A DNA stretch of 14,147 nucleotides from Planctomycetaceae bacterium UBA6163 (GTDB lineage Bacteria; Planctomycetota; Planctomycetia; Pirellulales; Pirellulaceae). The notes below the pieces were generated by a model. That model saw only the letters and a program-made list of their open reading frames with translations, was not told where the DNA came from and ran no database searches. The position numbers and the translations under genes were made by a program. Numbering within the stretch: position 1 is the stretch's first letter; each line of letters opens with the position of its first letter. Below are positions 1 through 8,744 of this stretch, in pieces. The stretch lies in contig DIUH01000177.1 in assembly GCA_002428205.1 (NCBI GenBank), positions 1 to 14,147 on the forward strand. The letters run 5' to 3'.

Positions 1-1
1 C

Positions 2-490
2 TTAGGTGCGGGCGGCGTAGGATTCGGCATACTCGATCGCCCATGCATCGATCAATCGCGCGAAATCGTCTGGGTCGACTTCTAATAGTGGGATGAAGTG
101 GTTGCGGTTAAAGAGCTCTTTGTTCGCAACAGTTCCTTTGCCACGTAATTCTAATACATGGTAGGACGTTAACGGGCGGATCGTCATTTCGAGCCGGCTA
201 TAGAGATTGCTGCGGCGGCCCGCGACCAATAACAAATCGTCACGATACGCAGCGGCGCCCCAACCGACTTCGCCATACAGCATCTCAGTCCGAAAACCAG
301 GAAAATGCTGGGCCACGCGGTCAATCGCTTTCTCGATCCGTTCCGACAACGACAAGCGATAGGACGTATGCATCCGCTTGAACTCTTCCTCAGTCATCTG
401 CGCAGCGCGGGCCGCTTGGCCATGGCGTTCACCGCGCCGCTGTCCGCGTTCAATCGCCGACTTGAGTCGTTGTTCGAAATCGTCGCTCAT
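2..490 (-). CDS. Conserved hypothetical protein downstream of tex
   Basis: This gene encodes 162 residues from an ATG at 490 (MSDDFEQRLK...) to a TAA at 4-2, so it is complete within the window. The open frame runs upstream to 712, but those 74 extra residues are an Arg-rich out-of-frame reading of the tex 3' end, so I chose the ATG at 490. The N-terminal 60 residues are charged and helical (ERGQRRGERHGQ, then SERIEKAIDRVAQ). The C-terminal 100 residues look globular and mixed alpha/beta (FRTEMLYGEVGWGAAAY, YHVLELRGKGTVANKE) and end in an acidic helix. No signal peptide or membrane segment is visible. It starts 7 bases after the tex stop codon, so it is probably cotranscribed and perhaps translationally linked with tex. 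I do not recognise a named family and assign no function. Confidence 0.8.
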   Translation of the reverse strand: MSDDFEQRLKSAIERGQRRGERHGQAARAAQMTEEEFKRMHTSYRLSLSERIEKAIDRVAQHFPGFRTEMLYGEVGWGAAAYRDDLLLVAGRRSNLYSRLEMTIRPLTSYHVLELRGKGTVANKELFNRNHFIPLLEVDPDDFARLIDAWAIEYAESYAART

Positions 491-497
491 GGATGGG

Positions 498-3400
498 TCA
501 CGCCGATTGGTCGCTGGTCGCAGTCGGTTCGGAAGCAGGCGCCTCCGCGGGTGGCGCTTCGGTCGAAGGTGGCGGATCGCTTTTCGCAACCGCTTCCGCT
601 GGCGATTGCTCAGCCTGAGGTTCCTGCTTCGGTGGCTTAGGCTTCTTCTCCGCCTTGGCTTCGGTTGGTGGTGCCGGTTGGTCCTTCTTGAAGAATTGCA
701 ACAAGTCGCCAAACGACCTCAGCGGCTCTTTCCCTTCGGCCATCGCTTCGGTAATCGGCTCCAACGGCACCTGGGTTTTGGGCGACCGAGTCGAATAGGA
801 AATCGGTTCGTCACGGCGTGGACCTCGATCGCGCGATCGATTGTCACCACCACGTCGCGAATCATCGCGCCCGCCGCCACGACGTGGCTCGCCGGAACCA
901 CCACGACCGCCACCTCGATTGGGCTGTCCGGCTTGATTTCCGCCGCCGGCTTGATTTCCGCCGCCTTGATAACCTCGTGCGGGACGCTGGCCAGCACCGA
1001 CCGCTTCGCCTTCGCGTCGCGGTTGCGACGATCGTTGTTGACCACCGGTTTGGCCGGACTGTTGTCCGCCTTGATTGCCGCCGCGTCCAGGACGCGAACC
1101 GCCCCGTTGGTTGCGGTTTTCGCGAGCCTCTTGGCGTCGGCTGCGTAATTCTTCTTCACGTTGGGGCGAAATCGCCGATAATTGTAACTTCCGCCGCTGG
1201 TCGACTTCTGTCACCCAGGCCGTCACGATGTCGCCGACTTGGATGTAATCGTGAATCTCTTCTACAAACTCTTCGGCCAATCGGCTGACACGAATCAGCC
1301 CGGTCGATTCAGGTGATATTTCGACGAACGCGCCGAATGACGCGACGCTGGCGACAACGCCAACGACTTGATCGCCGGGACGCAAATCGCCCGGTTTGGG
1401 CAGACGCGTCATGACCGCCGGAGGATCGCTTAGATTCGACAATTTTTCTTCGCCAAACGGATCGCACAACGCGTGTACCAAGCGATGCGTTCGATTTGAA
1501 CCGACCTGCCATTCGCGAATACACTTGTTGATTGCCGCTGGGTCGGGCAACGCTTGACTGACCGAGCCACCGGCATCGGACCCGACTTCGGCCGATGAGG
1601 TCGCGGTCTCGTCGGCTCCAGCCACCGGTTCGGCCTGCTCAGCCACCGGTTCGACATCCACCGGCGTTTCGGCGGCAGTATCCGTAACGCTTTCTACGAC
1701 CGCTTCGGCTGGCGTTTCGTTTGTTGATTCAGCCGCTGCGGCGTCTGTGTCGGGCGTCTGCAGCAGTTCGGCGGCGAAGTTTGGCGATTGCTCGTTCACC
1801 TCGAACGATTCCGTTTTCGGTCCGGCCGCCGGTGAAGTTTGATCGGAAATCACCGTACCGCTGCGATGGCTATCGCCGGGCGAATCGAACGACGGGGCTT
1901 GGTAGCCCGGAGGGGCCGAAGGCGGCAATTCCAGGTTAAGTGCCTTGGCTAACTTTCGTGCCAACGAGTAATCTTCGGGGTGAATGACGGTCGCATCCAG
2001 CGGTTCGTCGCCCCCGAAAACTCGCAAAAACCCGATCGCTTGGCGGCTGTCCATTTCGTCGCCCCACTCTTCAAGCGCCAGCAACTGCTCGCGCGATGTG
2101 AACAACGATTGACGGCGGGCACGATCGATCGCTTCTGCAACGGCGTGGGAAACACCGGGCAACTGAGTCAACGAATCGACGGCGGCGGCGTTGACGTCCA
2201 GCCCACCGCGGCTGATCGCGCTGGTCATCACGTCGCGCAGCGCTGGTGCCAGCAATTCATCGGGCAATTCACGCTGGGCCGATGACAGACGCAACCGCAA
2301 TGGGTTAACCTTGGCAAGTGCCCAAGCCGGCTTGAGCAGCGAAAACGCTAGCCAAGTTGCGGCGCGGAATCGACGCGGCGTCGTTCGCATCTCGCGGTCG
2401 GCCAGGTCGCTGCCCGAATAAGCATCTGCGCCGCTGCGCTCGGCCAGCGTCCACTTCACCGATCCTTCGGGCGACTGGGCGATCAATTCGCCCAAAATGA
2501 TCATCGTTGCACGTCGCGCCGGGCCATTGCCGATCACGATCAAGTCGACCCCGTAACGATGGATCAGTTCGCCCAAACGCGTGACCGAAGCGGTTCGAAG
2601 ATCGTTCTCCAACTGGCTGGCGATGTCCTCAGTATGCAGCACTCGACCATCGGCCGACACGATTGAAATTGGCGACGTGCGTGGGCCCACGGCGTCGATC
2701 GCCAAAACGGTCTTCGCTTCCAGCGGCCCGCGATGCAATTGTGCGTCGAGATGGGCGGCGGCGATATCGACCAACCGTCCCGTCGCGATTTCCTGCAATT
2801 CGTCCCACCAAACCGATTCAGTCGCTTCGCGAATCGCCGCTTCTTCGGTTGCGACAATTCCGGTCACGCGATCGGCGATCGCTGGGTTCAACGACCCGGC
2901 CGTTTTTTGCAGTTGAGCGATCAACTGGTTGGCGTCGTAAACGAATTGACAACGGACCAAATTGCCACGCAGCGCCCGGCTCAGCACCAGTGTTTGGAAT
3001 GGCGACAGATCCTTGATCGGAATCTGTTTGCCGACCAGTGGTTCCAGGATGCTGATCAGCCATCGTCGCCGGCGTTGGCGTGGCGACAATTTCTTAAAAA
3101 CCTTCGTCTTTTTGACAATCGGTTTCGCCTTCCCCTTTTTCTTGCCGCCAGCCGGTGCAATCGCGGCCGTCTTGGTCGCCGTATCGTCGACGGCAGTTTC
3201 CGTTGCCTGATCGGCGGCGATCACTTCATCAGCCTCACCCGCTTGCACCTCGTCGGCCACGTCTTGGATCGTCGCCTCAGCCGCTTCGCCAACCACGGCG
3301 GCATCTTGAACCGTAACCGGTGCCGTCTCGGCGGTCGCAGACTCACCCGTCGAAGCATCAACCGCGTCAGTTGATCCCGCGTCAGTTGATTCCAAGGCCG

Positions 3401-4127
3401 GCGTTTCAGGCGTCGCTTCTGCGGCAGTGGCGGTCAGCTGTTCGGGGCTGGGCCAATTCGCACCCGGTTCGGTTCCAGGACGGTCCAAGCTAACCAAATC
3501 GTGCACACCGCCGCCCGACGATTCATCGTCGCCCTTGGCATCGACGTTCGGATCGCTGACTTCCAAGAACTTGATCGACGCGTTGGCCGTTAACCAACGA
3601 ACCGCAGCACCTAAAACTTGGGGATGATCGGCCAAGCGTCTCGCCAGCGCTCGATCGATATTCTGAGCAATCTGTTCAGCGTGTTCCGCCTGGCCGACCG
3701 CTGCGGCCAATTCGGCGGTATCGGTCGAATCGCCGGGTTCGGGATTCAGCAATCGCGAGGCTACCCAAATCTCCGGGGCGATCGTCGCGTTCGGATCGGC
3801 CGGCTCGCTCTTGAGTCTGCGGGCCACGCGGCCAATCGCTGATTTCGATTTCGCGTCGCGGATCGCTTTCTCGATCGATTTGTCGGCCAAACGAGTCCGC
3901 TGCCAAAGCTTCGTCAGCTCCTCGCGTCGCGCCGCTAGCGACTGTTCGCTGCGGATCGAACGCTGCAGCATCCACAGGGCCGGTTCGCTGACGCCGCCCA
4001 ATTCGTCGCGACGGTAGCGCGCCAGGAACGGCGGCGCGAACCCTTGCTCGACGAGCGGGAGTGCTAACTTGAGTGAGGAAATGTCGCAGCCAGATCGTCT
4101 TGCGATCGCTTCTAGGTCGACGGTCAT
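498..4127 (-). CDS. tex: Tex-like S1 RNA-binding transcription accessory protein
   Basis: This gene encodes about 1209 residues from the ATG at 4127. An in-frame GTG at 4139 would add four residues, and neither start has a clear Shine-Dalgarno site. The first 45 residues match the Tex N-terminal helical domain (IARRSGCDISSLKLALPLVEQG, then PPFLARYRRDELGG). A RuvC/YqgF-like fold follows near residue 470 (VLAIDAVGPRTSPISIVSADG). Helix-hairpin-helix motifs lie around 645-720 (LTQLPGVSHAVAEAIDRA) and an S1 domain around 912-985 (PGDQVVGVVASVASFGAFVEI). Tex proteins bind nucleic acid and affect transcription and stress survival. Typical Tex is about 770 residues. This one has two Ala/Glu/Thr-rich inserts (about 230-320 and 770-860) and a Gly/Arg-rich RGG-type tail (about 1000-1110), followed by a Lys/Pro/Glu-rich end. 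The family call is firm; the role of the extra segments is unknown. Confidence 0.88.
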   Translation of the reverse strand: MTVDLEAIARRSGCDISSLKLALPLVEQGFAPPFLARYRRDELGGVSEPALWMLQRSIRSEQSLAARREELTKLWQRTRLADKSIEKAIRDAKSKSAIGRVARRLKSEPADPNATIAPEIWVASRLLNPEPGDSTDTAELAAAVGQAEHAEQIAQNIDRALARRLADHPQVLGAAVRWLTANASIKFLEVSDPNVDAKGDDESSGGGVHDLVSLDRPGTEPGANWPSPEQLTATAAEATPETPALESTDAGSTDAVDASTGESATAETAPVTVQDAAVVGEAAEATIQDVADEVQAGEADEVIAADQATETAVDDTATKTAAIAPAGGKKKGKAKPIVKKTKVFKKLSPRQRRRRWLISILEPLVGKQIPIKDLSPFQTLVLSRALRGNLVRCQFVYDANQLIAQLQKTAGSLNPAIADRVTGIVATEEAAIREATESVWWDELQEIATGRLVDIAAAHLDAQLHRGPLEAKTVLAIDAVGPRTSPISIVSADGRVLHTEDIASQLENDLRTASVTRLGELIHRYGVDLIVIGNGPARRATMIILGELIAQSPEGSVKWTLAERSGADAYSGSDLADREMRTTPRRFRAATWLAFSLLKPAWALAKVNPLRLRLSSAQRELPDELLAPALRDVMTSAISRGGLDVNAAAVDSLTQLPGVSHAVAEAIDRARRQSLFTSREQLLALEEWGDEMDSRQAIGFLRVFGGDEPLDATVIHPEDYSLARKLAKALNLELPPSAPPGYQAPSFDSPGDSHRSGTVISDQTSPAAGPKTESFEVNEQSPNFAAELLQTPDTDAAAAESTNETPAEAVVESVTDTAAETPVDVEPVAEQAEPVAGADETATSSAEVGSDAGGSVSQALPDPAAINKCIREWQVGSNRTHRLVHALCDPFGEEKLSNLSDPPAVMTRLPKPGDLRPGDQVVGVVASVASFGAFVEISPESTGLIRVSRLAEEFVEEIHDYIQVGDIVTAWVTEVDQRRKLQLSAISPQREEELRSRRQEARENRNQRGGSRPGRGGNQGGQQSGQTGGQQRSSQPRREGEAVGAGQRPARGYQGGGNQAGGGNQAGQPNRGGGRGGSGEPRRGGGRDDSRRGGDNRSRDRGPRRDEPISYSTRSPKTQVPLEPITEAMAEGKEPLRSFGDLLQFFKKDQPAPPTEAKAEKKPKPPKQEPQAEQSPAEAVAKSDPPPSTEAPPAEAPASEPTATSDQSA
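930..965. repeat. Perfect 18-bp tandem duplication in the tex RGG tail
   Basis: Two adjacent identical 18-base units (GGCTTGATTTCCGCCGCC on the plus strand) occupy 930-947 and 948-965. They stay in frame and encode the repeated Gly-Gly-Asn-Gln-Ala-Gly piece of the Tex C-terminal tail. A third, diverged unit begins directly after. Exact identity suggests a recent slippage duplication within a disordered segment. Confidence 0.85.
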
Positions 4128-4592
4128 GCAGACACGCACAGGAGTTTGAGACGAATTACCCCGGCTGCAGCCCCATCAACGGTCATCGCGTCAGGTGTTA
4201 TCGGCCCGACGAGGAGCTTATCCAGAGCGGTCAACCGAAGGGCATTCGCAAGGTGAGAAAGAAATGGAATGGACTGGGTCGCGCAAGTGCCCGACCACGT
4301 GGGGGCTGGAAATGTAGGGTTTTCGATACCGTGTTGTCAACCGACCCGCTTGCGGTACTCGATCTCTGGGCCAGGTTTTTCAGATTAGCCGAATGCCACC
4401 GGCATAATCGATAAAATCGGCACAATCGTTAAAAATTAATGCAGTTCACCGCTGTCTTGTGTCGACGTTGGATGCACGGACGTTTCTGCGATCGTTTATT
4501 TCGGTCGCAATGCACCGTAAATTCGCGTCCGCGGGGCGATCTTTGTCGCGCGGTCTTGCACCCAACGACCCTTTCCCGATACGAGAGTCGCC
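4128..4592. other. Divergent intergenic region between tex and the parA operon
   Basis: This 465-base gap separates the tex start (minus) from the GTG-initiated gene at 4593 (plus), so it should contain both promoters. An AT-rich stretch lies around 4405-4440 (ataatcgataaaatcgg, then gttaaaaattaatg). I could not define -35/-10 boxes with confidence. The open frames here have no protein-like character, and I saw no RNA gene. Confidence 0.5.
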
Positions 4593-5087
4593 GTGAACCA
4601 AAACCAGTCAACTCGCCCGTTTTTGCGGCTGTTTTCCGCACTGCAATCGTCGGAAACCGCTAGCCAAACGGTCCAAAAGGCCGACGAAACTGGGCCCGCC
4701 AGCGGAATGACGCCCGATCGGCCAACCGATGATTGCGAAACGTCCGCTTCAGCCGCTGGCTCGGTTCGCTCCACAACATGCGATCACCATCAAGACACTA
4801 AATCCCAAGGCAAACCGTTGCATCCTGAAGAAAAAATGATTGCCGGTTCGGTCGGCCCCCGATCGGATAATCGCCGCCCACAGCGGCTCCGCCCGATCGA
4901 ATGCTGCGCCGAAGAACCACGCCGTGTTGAAGTCTCGCTGGCCGATATCGCGCCGGTGCTAGCAGACGCGATCAACCATCAACGCGGCTGGTTGAGCGAT
5001 TTTTCGGACGACACAGTCTCCATTGACGCCGACCTGTACGAAGTCTTATTGGCTTATCAGCAGATGCGACGCCTGAACGCCGCGTAA
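4593..5087 (+). CDS. Unknown protein upstream of parA
   Basis: This gene encodes 164 residues from a GTG at 4593 (MNQNQSTRPFLRLFSALQ) and stops at 5087. The first 110 residues are polar and low in complexity (Ser, Thr, Asp, Pro, Gln) and are probably disordered. The last 55 residues look folded (VEVSLADIAPVLADAINHQ, then ISIDADLYEVLLAYQQMRR-like helices). It lies 95 bases upstream of the ParA-type ATPase on the same strand, which suggests cotranscription. I do not recognise the family. A function connected with the ATPase, such as a partner or regulator in the place normally taken by ParB, is a guess from position only. The start is uncertain because the N-terminus carries little coding signal. 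Confidence 0.7.
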   Translation: MNQNQSTRPFLRLFSALQSSETASQTVQKADETGPASGMTPDRPTDDCETSASAAGSVRSTTCDHHQDTKSQGKPLHPEEKMIAGSVGPRSDNRRPQRLRPIECCAEEPRRVEVSLADIAPVLADAINHQRGWLSDFSDDTVSIDADLYEVLLAYQQMRRLNAA

Positions 5088-5182
5088 CGCTTCGCCTTGC
5101 CGGTGTGCTCGGCAGGACGATTGCGCCCAACGTTTCGGCTTGTCGTTCACCCACCCCTTCCGGCAGAAGCGAGCTTTGAATC

Positions 5183-6010
5183 ATGCGTTCCATCGCGGTC
5201 ATCAATCAAAAAGGCGGCGTCGGTAAAACGACGACCGCAGTCAACCTTTCCGCAGCCTTGGCCGACGCTGGCAAACGTGTTTGTGTTCTGGACCTTGATC
5301 CCCAAGCTCACGCGTCGTTGCACCTCGGTGTCACCGCAACCGGTGCTGTTGCAACGATTTACGATGTGCTTTGTGGCAACGCATCCATCGCCGATGCACG
5401 AGTCACCGTTTCCGATCACCTGTCTGTCGTGCCATCGAATATCGATCTCGCAGCCGCCGAAATGGAACTGGCGGGCGAAGTCGGTCGCGAATTGATCCTG
5501 CGCGACGCTTTGGCCGCCGACAGCCAACCGTTTGACTATCTGGTGCTGGACTGTCCGCCTAGCCTCGGCGTGCTGACGATCAACGCCCTGGTGGCCGTTG
5601 AAGAAGTCTTCCTGCCGCTGCAGCCGCATTTCTTGGCACTTCACGGGCTGAGCAAATTGCTTCGCACGGTCGAAGTCGTTTCCAAGCGTTTGAACAATCG
5701 CTTGCGACTATCCGGCGTGATCCTTTGCATGTACGACTCAACAACACGCTTGGCGGCGGAAGTCAGCAGCGATGTCGAAGCGTTCTTCAGCACCACGACG
5801 ACCGAGAACCACGTCCACGCCGGCGCACAATTTTTCGACGCCAAAATTCGCCGCAATATCCGACTGGCGGAAGCACCCAGTTTTGGCCAATCGATTTTCG
5901 AGTACGCCCCGGACAGCAACGGAGCGACCGATTATCGTGCCCTAGCCAACGAAGTGCTGGCACAGCGTGCCGAGCGATTCGTGCGCACCGAAACCGCCAA
6001 GGCGGCTTAA
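5183..6010 (+). CDS. parA: ParA/Soj-type chromosome-partitioning ATPase
   Basis: This gene encodes 275 residues from the ATG at 5183. The deviant Walker A motif KGGVGKTT is at residues 10-17, with the signature lysine at 10. The Walker A' motif DLDPQ is at 37-41, and the Walker B region YLVLDCPPSLG is near 118-128. These are hallmarks of the ParA/MinD P-loop ATPases, which dimerise on ATP, bind DNA non-specifically and move ParB-bound DNA or other cargo. The protein lacks the N-terminal helix-turn-helix of large plasmid ParAs, so it is of the chromosomal Soj size class. The C-terminal part (KIRRNIRLAEAPSFGQSIFEYAP) is also characteristic of Soj. No parB gene follows. The next gene is a convergent helicase and the upstream gene is an unknown protein, so its cargo is not shown by the sequence. 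Confidence 0.9.
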   Translation: MRSIAVINQKGGVGKTTTAVNLSAALADAGKRVCVLDLDPQAHASLHLGVTATGAVATIYDVLCGNASIADARVTVSDHLSVVPSNIDLAAAEMELAGEVGRELILRDALAADSQPFDYLVLDCPPSLGVLTINALVAVEEVFLPLQPHFLALHGLSKLLRTVEVVSKRLNNRLRLSGVILCMYDSTTRLAAEVSSDVEAFFSTTTTENHVHAGAQFFDAKIRRNIRLAEAPSFGQSIFEYAPDSNGATDYRALANEVLAQRAERFVRTETAKAA

Positions 6011-6104
6011 TACCGGTTTGTAAAAATGGTCAAAAAAAACGGAGCGACCAGCCGCCGATAATTCGGTTGCCGGTGTTCCGGGTGATTGTCAAATCAACGG
6101 CCCG
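6011..6104. other. Convergent intergenic gap between parA and the helicase gene
   Basis: This 94-base gap lies between two stop codons of convergent genes. A run of eight A on the plus strand near 6031-6038 reads as a T-tract for minus-strand transcripts. A short palindrome, CCGATAATTCGG, lies nearby at about 6054-6065. The stem is weak and not directly next to the T-tract, so a bidirectional terminator is possible but not shown. Confidence 0.3.
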
Positions 6105-8618
6105 TTAGTGTTTAACGCGGCGCTTTTCCGGTGCCAATTCATCACCGCCAAGCGCCGATTCTAATACCTCGTCTGTGCTCTGCGGATCGACCCTACGGCA
6201 CGCCTGCGTCAAGTTCTCTGCCAAATCATCCAATTGATATTCCCACTCTTCTACGGTCGTTTCCAGCGGTGGTATATTCGCCATTTCATCTAATAGAAGA
6301 ATTAACCTTAGCAGGTGGCGAAACAAAATCCCTTCGTCCTTCTGCAATCCACGGCTGGTCACATACTTATTAAAGTCGAAATTAAACTCTTTCAATTCGC
6401 CCGCGATCCATACCGGGCGGACACTAACATCGTGAACCGACGGATAGTCGAACTGAAACAGTCGATAGATTTTCTCGCCAAGCGTTAACGGCCATACCTT
6501 TGGCTCGTCAAACATCACGCGTCCGAAACCGCGATCGGTCACCTCTTCGTCATCCGATGGCCCCGCGGCCCCGAGTTCGGCTGCGGACGCCAGCCCGGTT
6601 TGCAGCAACCGCGGATCGAGTCGCAATTGCGCCAAGGTCCCTGCTGGCATCTGGTCATAACGTGGCACTCGCACCGATCGCGCCACGGTCCCCGGAACAT
6701 CCAACACACTTTCAAATGCTAAGATCCGTTCCTCAGGATCGGCAATCGCCAACTGGTCCGCCAGATAAACGCCATACAACGGATGAACGCTGCGCAATTG
6801 CACCAGCCACTCCAACCGCTCGGTCGGATGAGCGAATTCGGGACAGTAATCATCCAGTTCATAGTTGCGATTGTCATCCGACGATTCATCCGTTTTTTCG
6901 TTCACGATCGACGCATCACGATCGCCGGCACCGGATTCCTCAGCCCGCTTTTGTGCGAGCAAATCGCCGAATAAACCTACGGGTTTCTCGATCGCCTTGA
7001 CTTGCGATTTATCAGCGGTGGGCGAAGAGACGCTTGCCGATGCCGATGTTTTGAAGCGTGGCTTAGGCTCAAGCGTCACATAACCCGATGTCCACAATGT
7101 GATCAACATCCGATTCAAGTCGCGCCGGGCTTCGTCAAGCGACTTAGGGTCGAGCAGGCGTTTGCCGACCAAGTCGCGAAGCGGTTGCACTTCGGGAGCC
7201 TTTAAAAGCATATAAGCGAGCAATCGCCACGGCAGTCGGCCTCGGCTGGCTAGTTTCGCCGACGGGGCTTCGCGAAGCGCATCGAACTGTTGCTGGGTCC
7301 AATACTGCTCTTCAGTCCGCCGCTTGGGCATTTTTTTCTTGAGCTGCTTTTTGGCCTTCATCAAGCCCGGGTCTTTGGTGTCCTCTGGGATCTGGTCATA
7401 CTTCTGACGCCATTTCAAAATCTTGACATCGTCTTCGTGGGCGAGTGCATAAACATAACCATTGGCGTCGTATTGAGGTCGACCGGCGCGGCCGAAAATC
7501 TGGTGCGCCGTTGCCGCTTCAACAACCTTCTTTTTCCCAGCCGGACCTTTTAAAAGGCTTGGTAAAACAACGCTTCGCGCCGGCAGGTTGATGCCCGCAG
7601 CAAGCGTTTCGGTACAGACACAAACACTCAACAGTTTTCGCTGGAATAATTCTTCTACCATCCGGCGATAACGTGGCAAAATTCCCGCATGGTGCACGCC
7701 GACTCCACGCATCAGGATCTGTTTCAGTTTGGGCCCCGCGCCTTCGCTCATGTCGGCCGCGTTCAAGTATTCCGCCAATTCGGCTTGACGCGATTTGTCG
7801 ATCAGCGATTTGCCTTTCAACATTTCCGCCGTCGTCCAGCAGATCGAGCGGTTGAAACAGAAGAAAAGCGCCGGAGTGCGGCGATCGATTTCGTTGCCAG
7901 CGGCGATCTTCTCAGCAAAATCGCCCAGCAGTTCATCTTCGACCCATTCGAACTGCAGCGGTACCTTGCGCTCGGTCCCTTGCACGAGCGTTAGTTTGCG
8001 TCCGTGGGCACGTTGTAACCAGGCGGTGAACTCGACCGAGTTGCCGACCGTGGCGGACAGCAGCAGCGTGCGGACGGGCGGCGGCAACAGGCCGAGTGTC
8101 AACTCCCAGACGACGCCGCGTTCGATGTCATTAAACGAATGGAACTCGTCCATCACAACAGCCGACACTTCGTTGAAATCGAACGCTTCGCGGTTCAGCA
8201 ATCGGTTCAGCAGGATTTCGGCCACGACAACCAAAACCGGCGCATTGGGGTTTACGGTACGGTTGCCGGTGACCAGGCCGACGGAATTGGCGTCAAAGCC
8301 CCAGCGGATCGCCGATTCACGCAATTCGTCTAATTTTTGGTCGGTAAGCGCGATCAGCGGCGTCGTGTAGTACATCCGCGTGCCGGTCCGCAGCGCTTCG
8401 TAAACGGCCGCTTCGGCGATCAATGTTTTGCCAGTGCCGGTCGGGGCACAAACCAGCACGCCTTGCTGGCTGGTAAAGTACGCCAATAACGCTTCTTCTT
8501 GGACCGGATAGGGTGCGAACGGCAGCAGCGAAAAGTACTCGCTGGCCACCTCGTCACGCGTCGGCACCGGTTCGCTCGCGCCGACCGGTGAGGCGTGAGT
8601 CTTGTCGTGCGGGTTCAT
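6105..8618 (-). CDS. Ski2-like DExH-box superfamily II helicase
   Basis: This gene encodes 837 residues from the ATG at 8618 (MNPHDKTHAS). The frame continues to 9098, but that part overlaps the opposite-strand gene at 8745 and does not look like protein, so the inner start is preferred. The visible SF2 motifs are motif I APTGTGKT (58-65), motif II DEFH (157-160), motif III SAT (188-190), a motif V region TETLAAGINLPA (337-348) and motif VI QIFGRAGR (373-380). DEFH with the GINLPA and QxxGRAGR motifs places it among Ski2/Dob10/Hel308-like helicases, which unwind RNA or DNA using ATP. The C-terminal 400 residues contain a Lys-rich stretch (KAKKQLKKKMPKRR, about 421-434) and an acidic linker. 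It is a stand-alone gene, so the sequence does not settle whether RNA or DNA is the substrate. Confidence 0.9.
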   Translation of the reverse strand: MNPHDKTHASPVGASEPVPTRDEVASEYFSLLPFAPYPVQEEALLAYFTSQQGVLVCAPTGTGKTLIAEAAVYEALRTGTRMYYTTPLIALTDQKLDELRESAIRWGFDANSVGLVTGNRTVNPNAPVLVVVAEILLNRLLNREAFDFNEVSAVVMDEFHSFNDIERGVVWELTLGLLPPPVRTLLLSATVGNSVEFTAWLQRAHGRKLTLVQGTERKVPLQFEWVEDELLGDFAEKIAAGNEIDRRTPALFFCFNRSICWTTAEMLKGKSLIDKSRQAELAEYLNAADMSEGAGPKLKQILMRGVGVHHAGILPRYRRMVEELFQRKLLSVCVCTETLAAGINLPARSVVLPSLLKGPAGKKKVVEAATAHQIFGRAGRPQYDANGYVYALAHEDDVKILKWRQKYDQIPEDTKDPGLMKAKKQLKKKMPKRRTEEQYWTQQQFDALREAPSAKLASRGRLPWRLLAYMLLKAPEVQPLRDLVGKRLLDPKSLDEARRDLNRMLITLWTSGYVTLEPKPRFKTSASASVSSPTADKSQVKAIEKPVGLFGDLLAQKRAEESGAGDRDASIVNEKTDESSDDNRNYELDDYCPEFAHPTERLEWLVQLRSVHPLYGVYLADQLAIADPEERILAFESVLDVPGTVARSVRVPRYDQMPAGTLAQLRLDPRLLQTGLASAAELGAAGPSDDEEVTDRGFGRVMFDEPKVWPLTLGEKIYRLFQFDYPSVHDVSVRPVWIAGELKEFNFDFNKYVTSRGLQKDEGILFRHLLRLILLLDEMANIPPLETTVEEWEYQLDDLAENLTQACRRVDPQSTDEVLESALGGDELAPEKRRVKH

Positions 8619-8744
8619 GCGTGGTAAGCCAGCCAGTGGTAACTTGTGCCAACCGCGATCGATCGACGATGATGCGATTGTGGCGTCGCAGCGCCGCGAC
8701 GACAAGAATACCTCGCCAAAACCCATCCACACAAACGTCGAACC

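Noticed and set aside
719..1159. 146-codon minus-strand frame inside the tex 3' end
   Set aside because: It is an alternative frame of the low-complexity Tex tail; the Tex frame carries the S1 domain directly upstream.
2733..3374. 213-codon plus-strand frame opposite tex
   Set aside because: Antisense shadow of the conserved Tex core; no motif and no start signal.
2873..4112. GCGATCGC octamers resembling the cyanobacterial HIP1 repeat
   Set aside because: Only a few copies were seen, inside coding sequence rich in CGATCG by codon choice; not enough to claim an over-represented element.
6020..6070. Rho-independent terminator for the helicase transcript
   Set aside because: A T-run on the minus strand exists, but no stable GC-rich stem lies directly before it.
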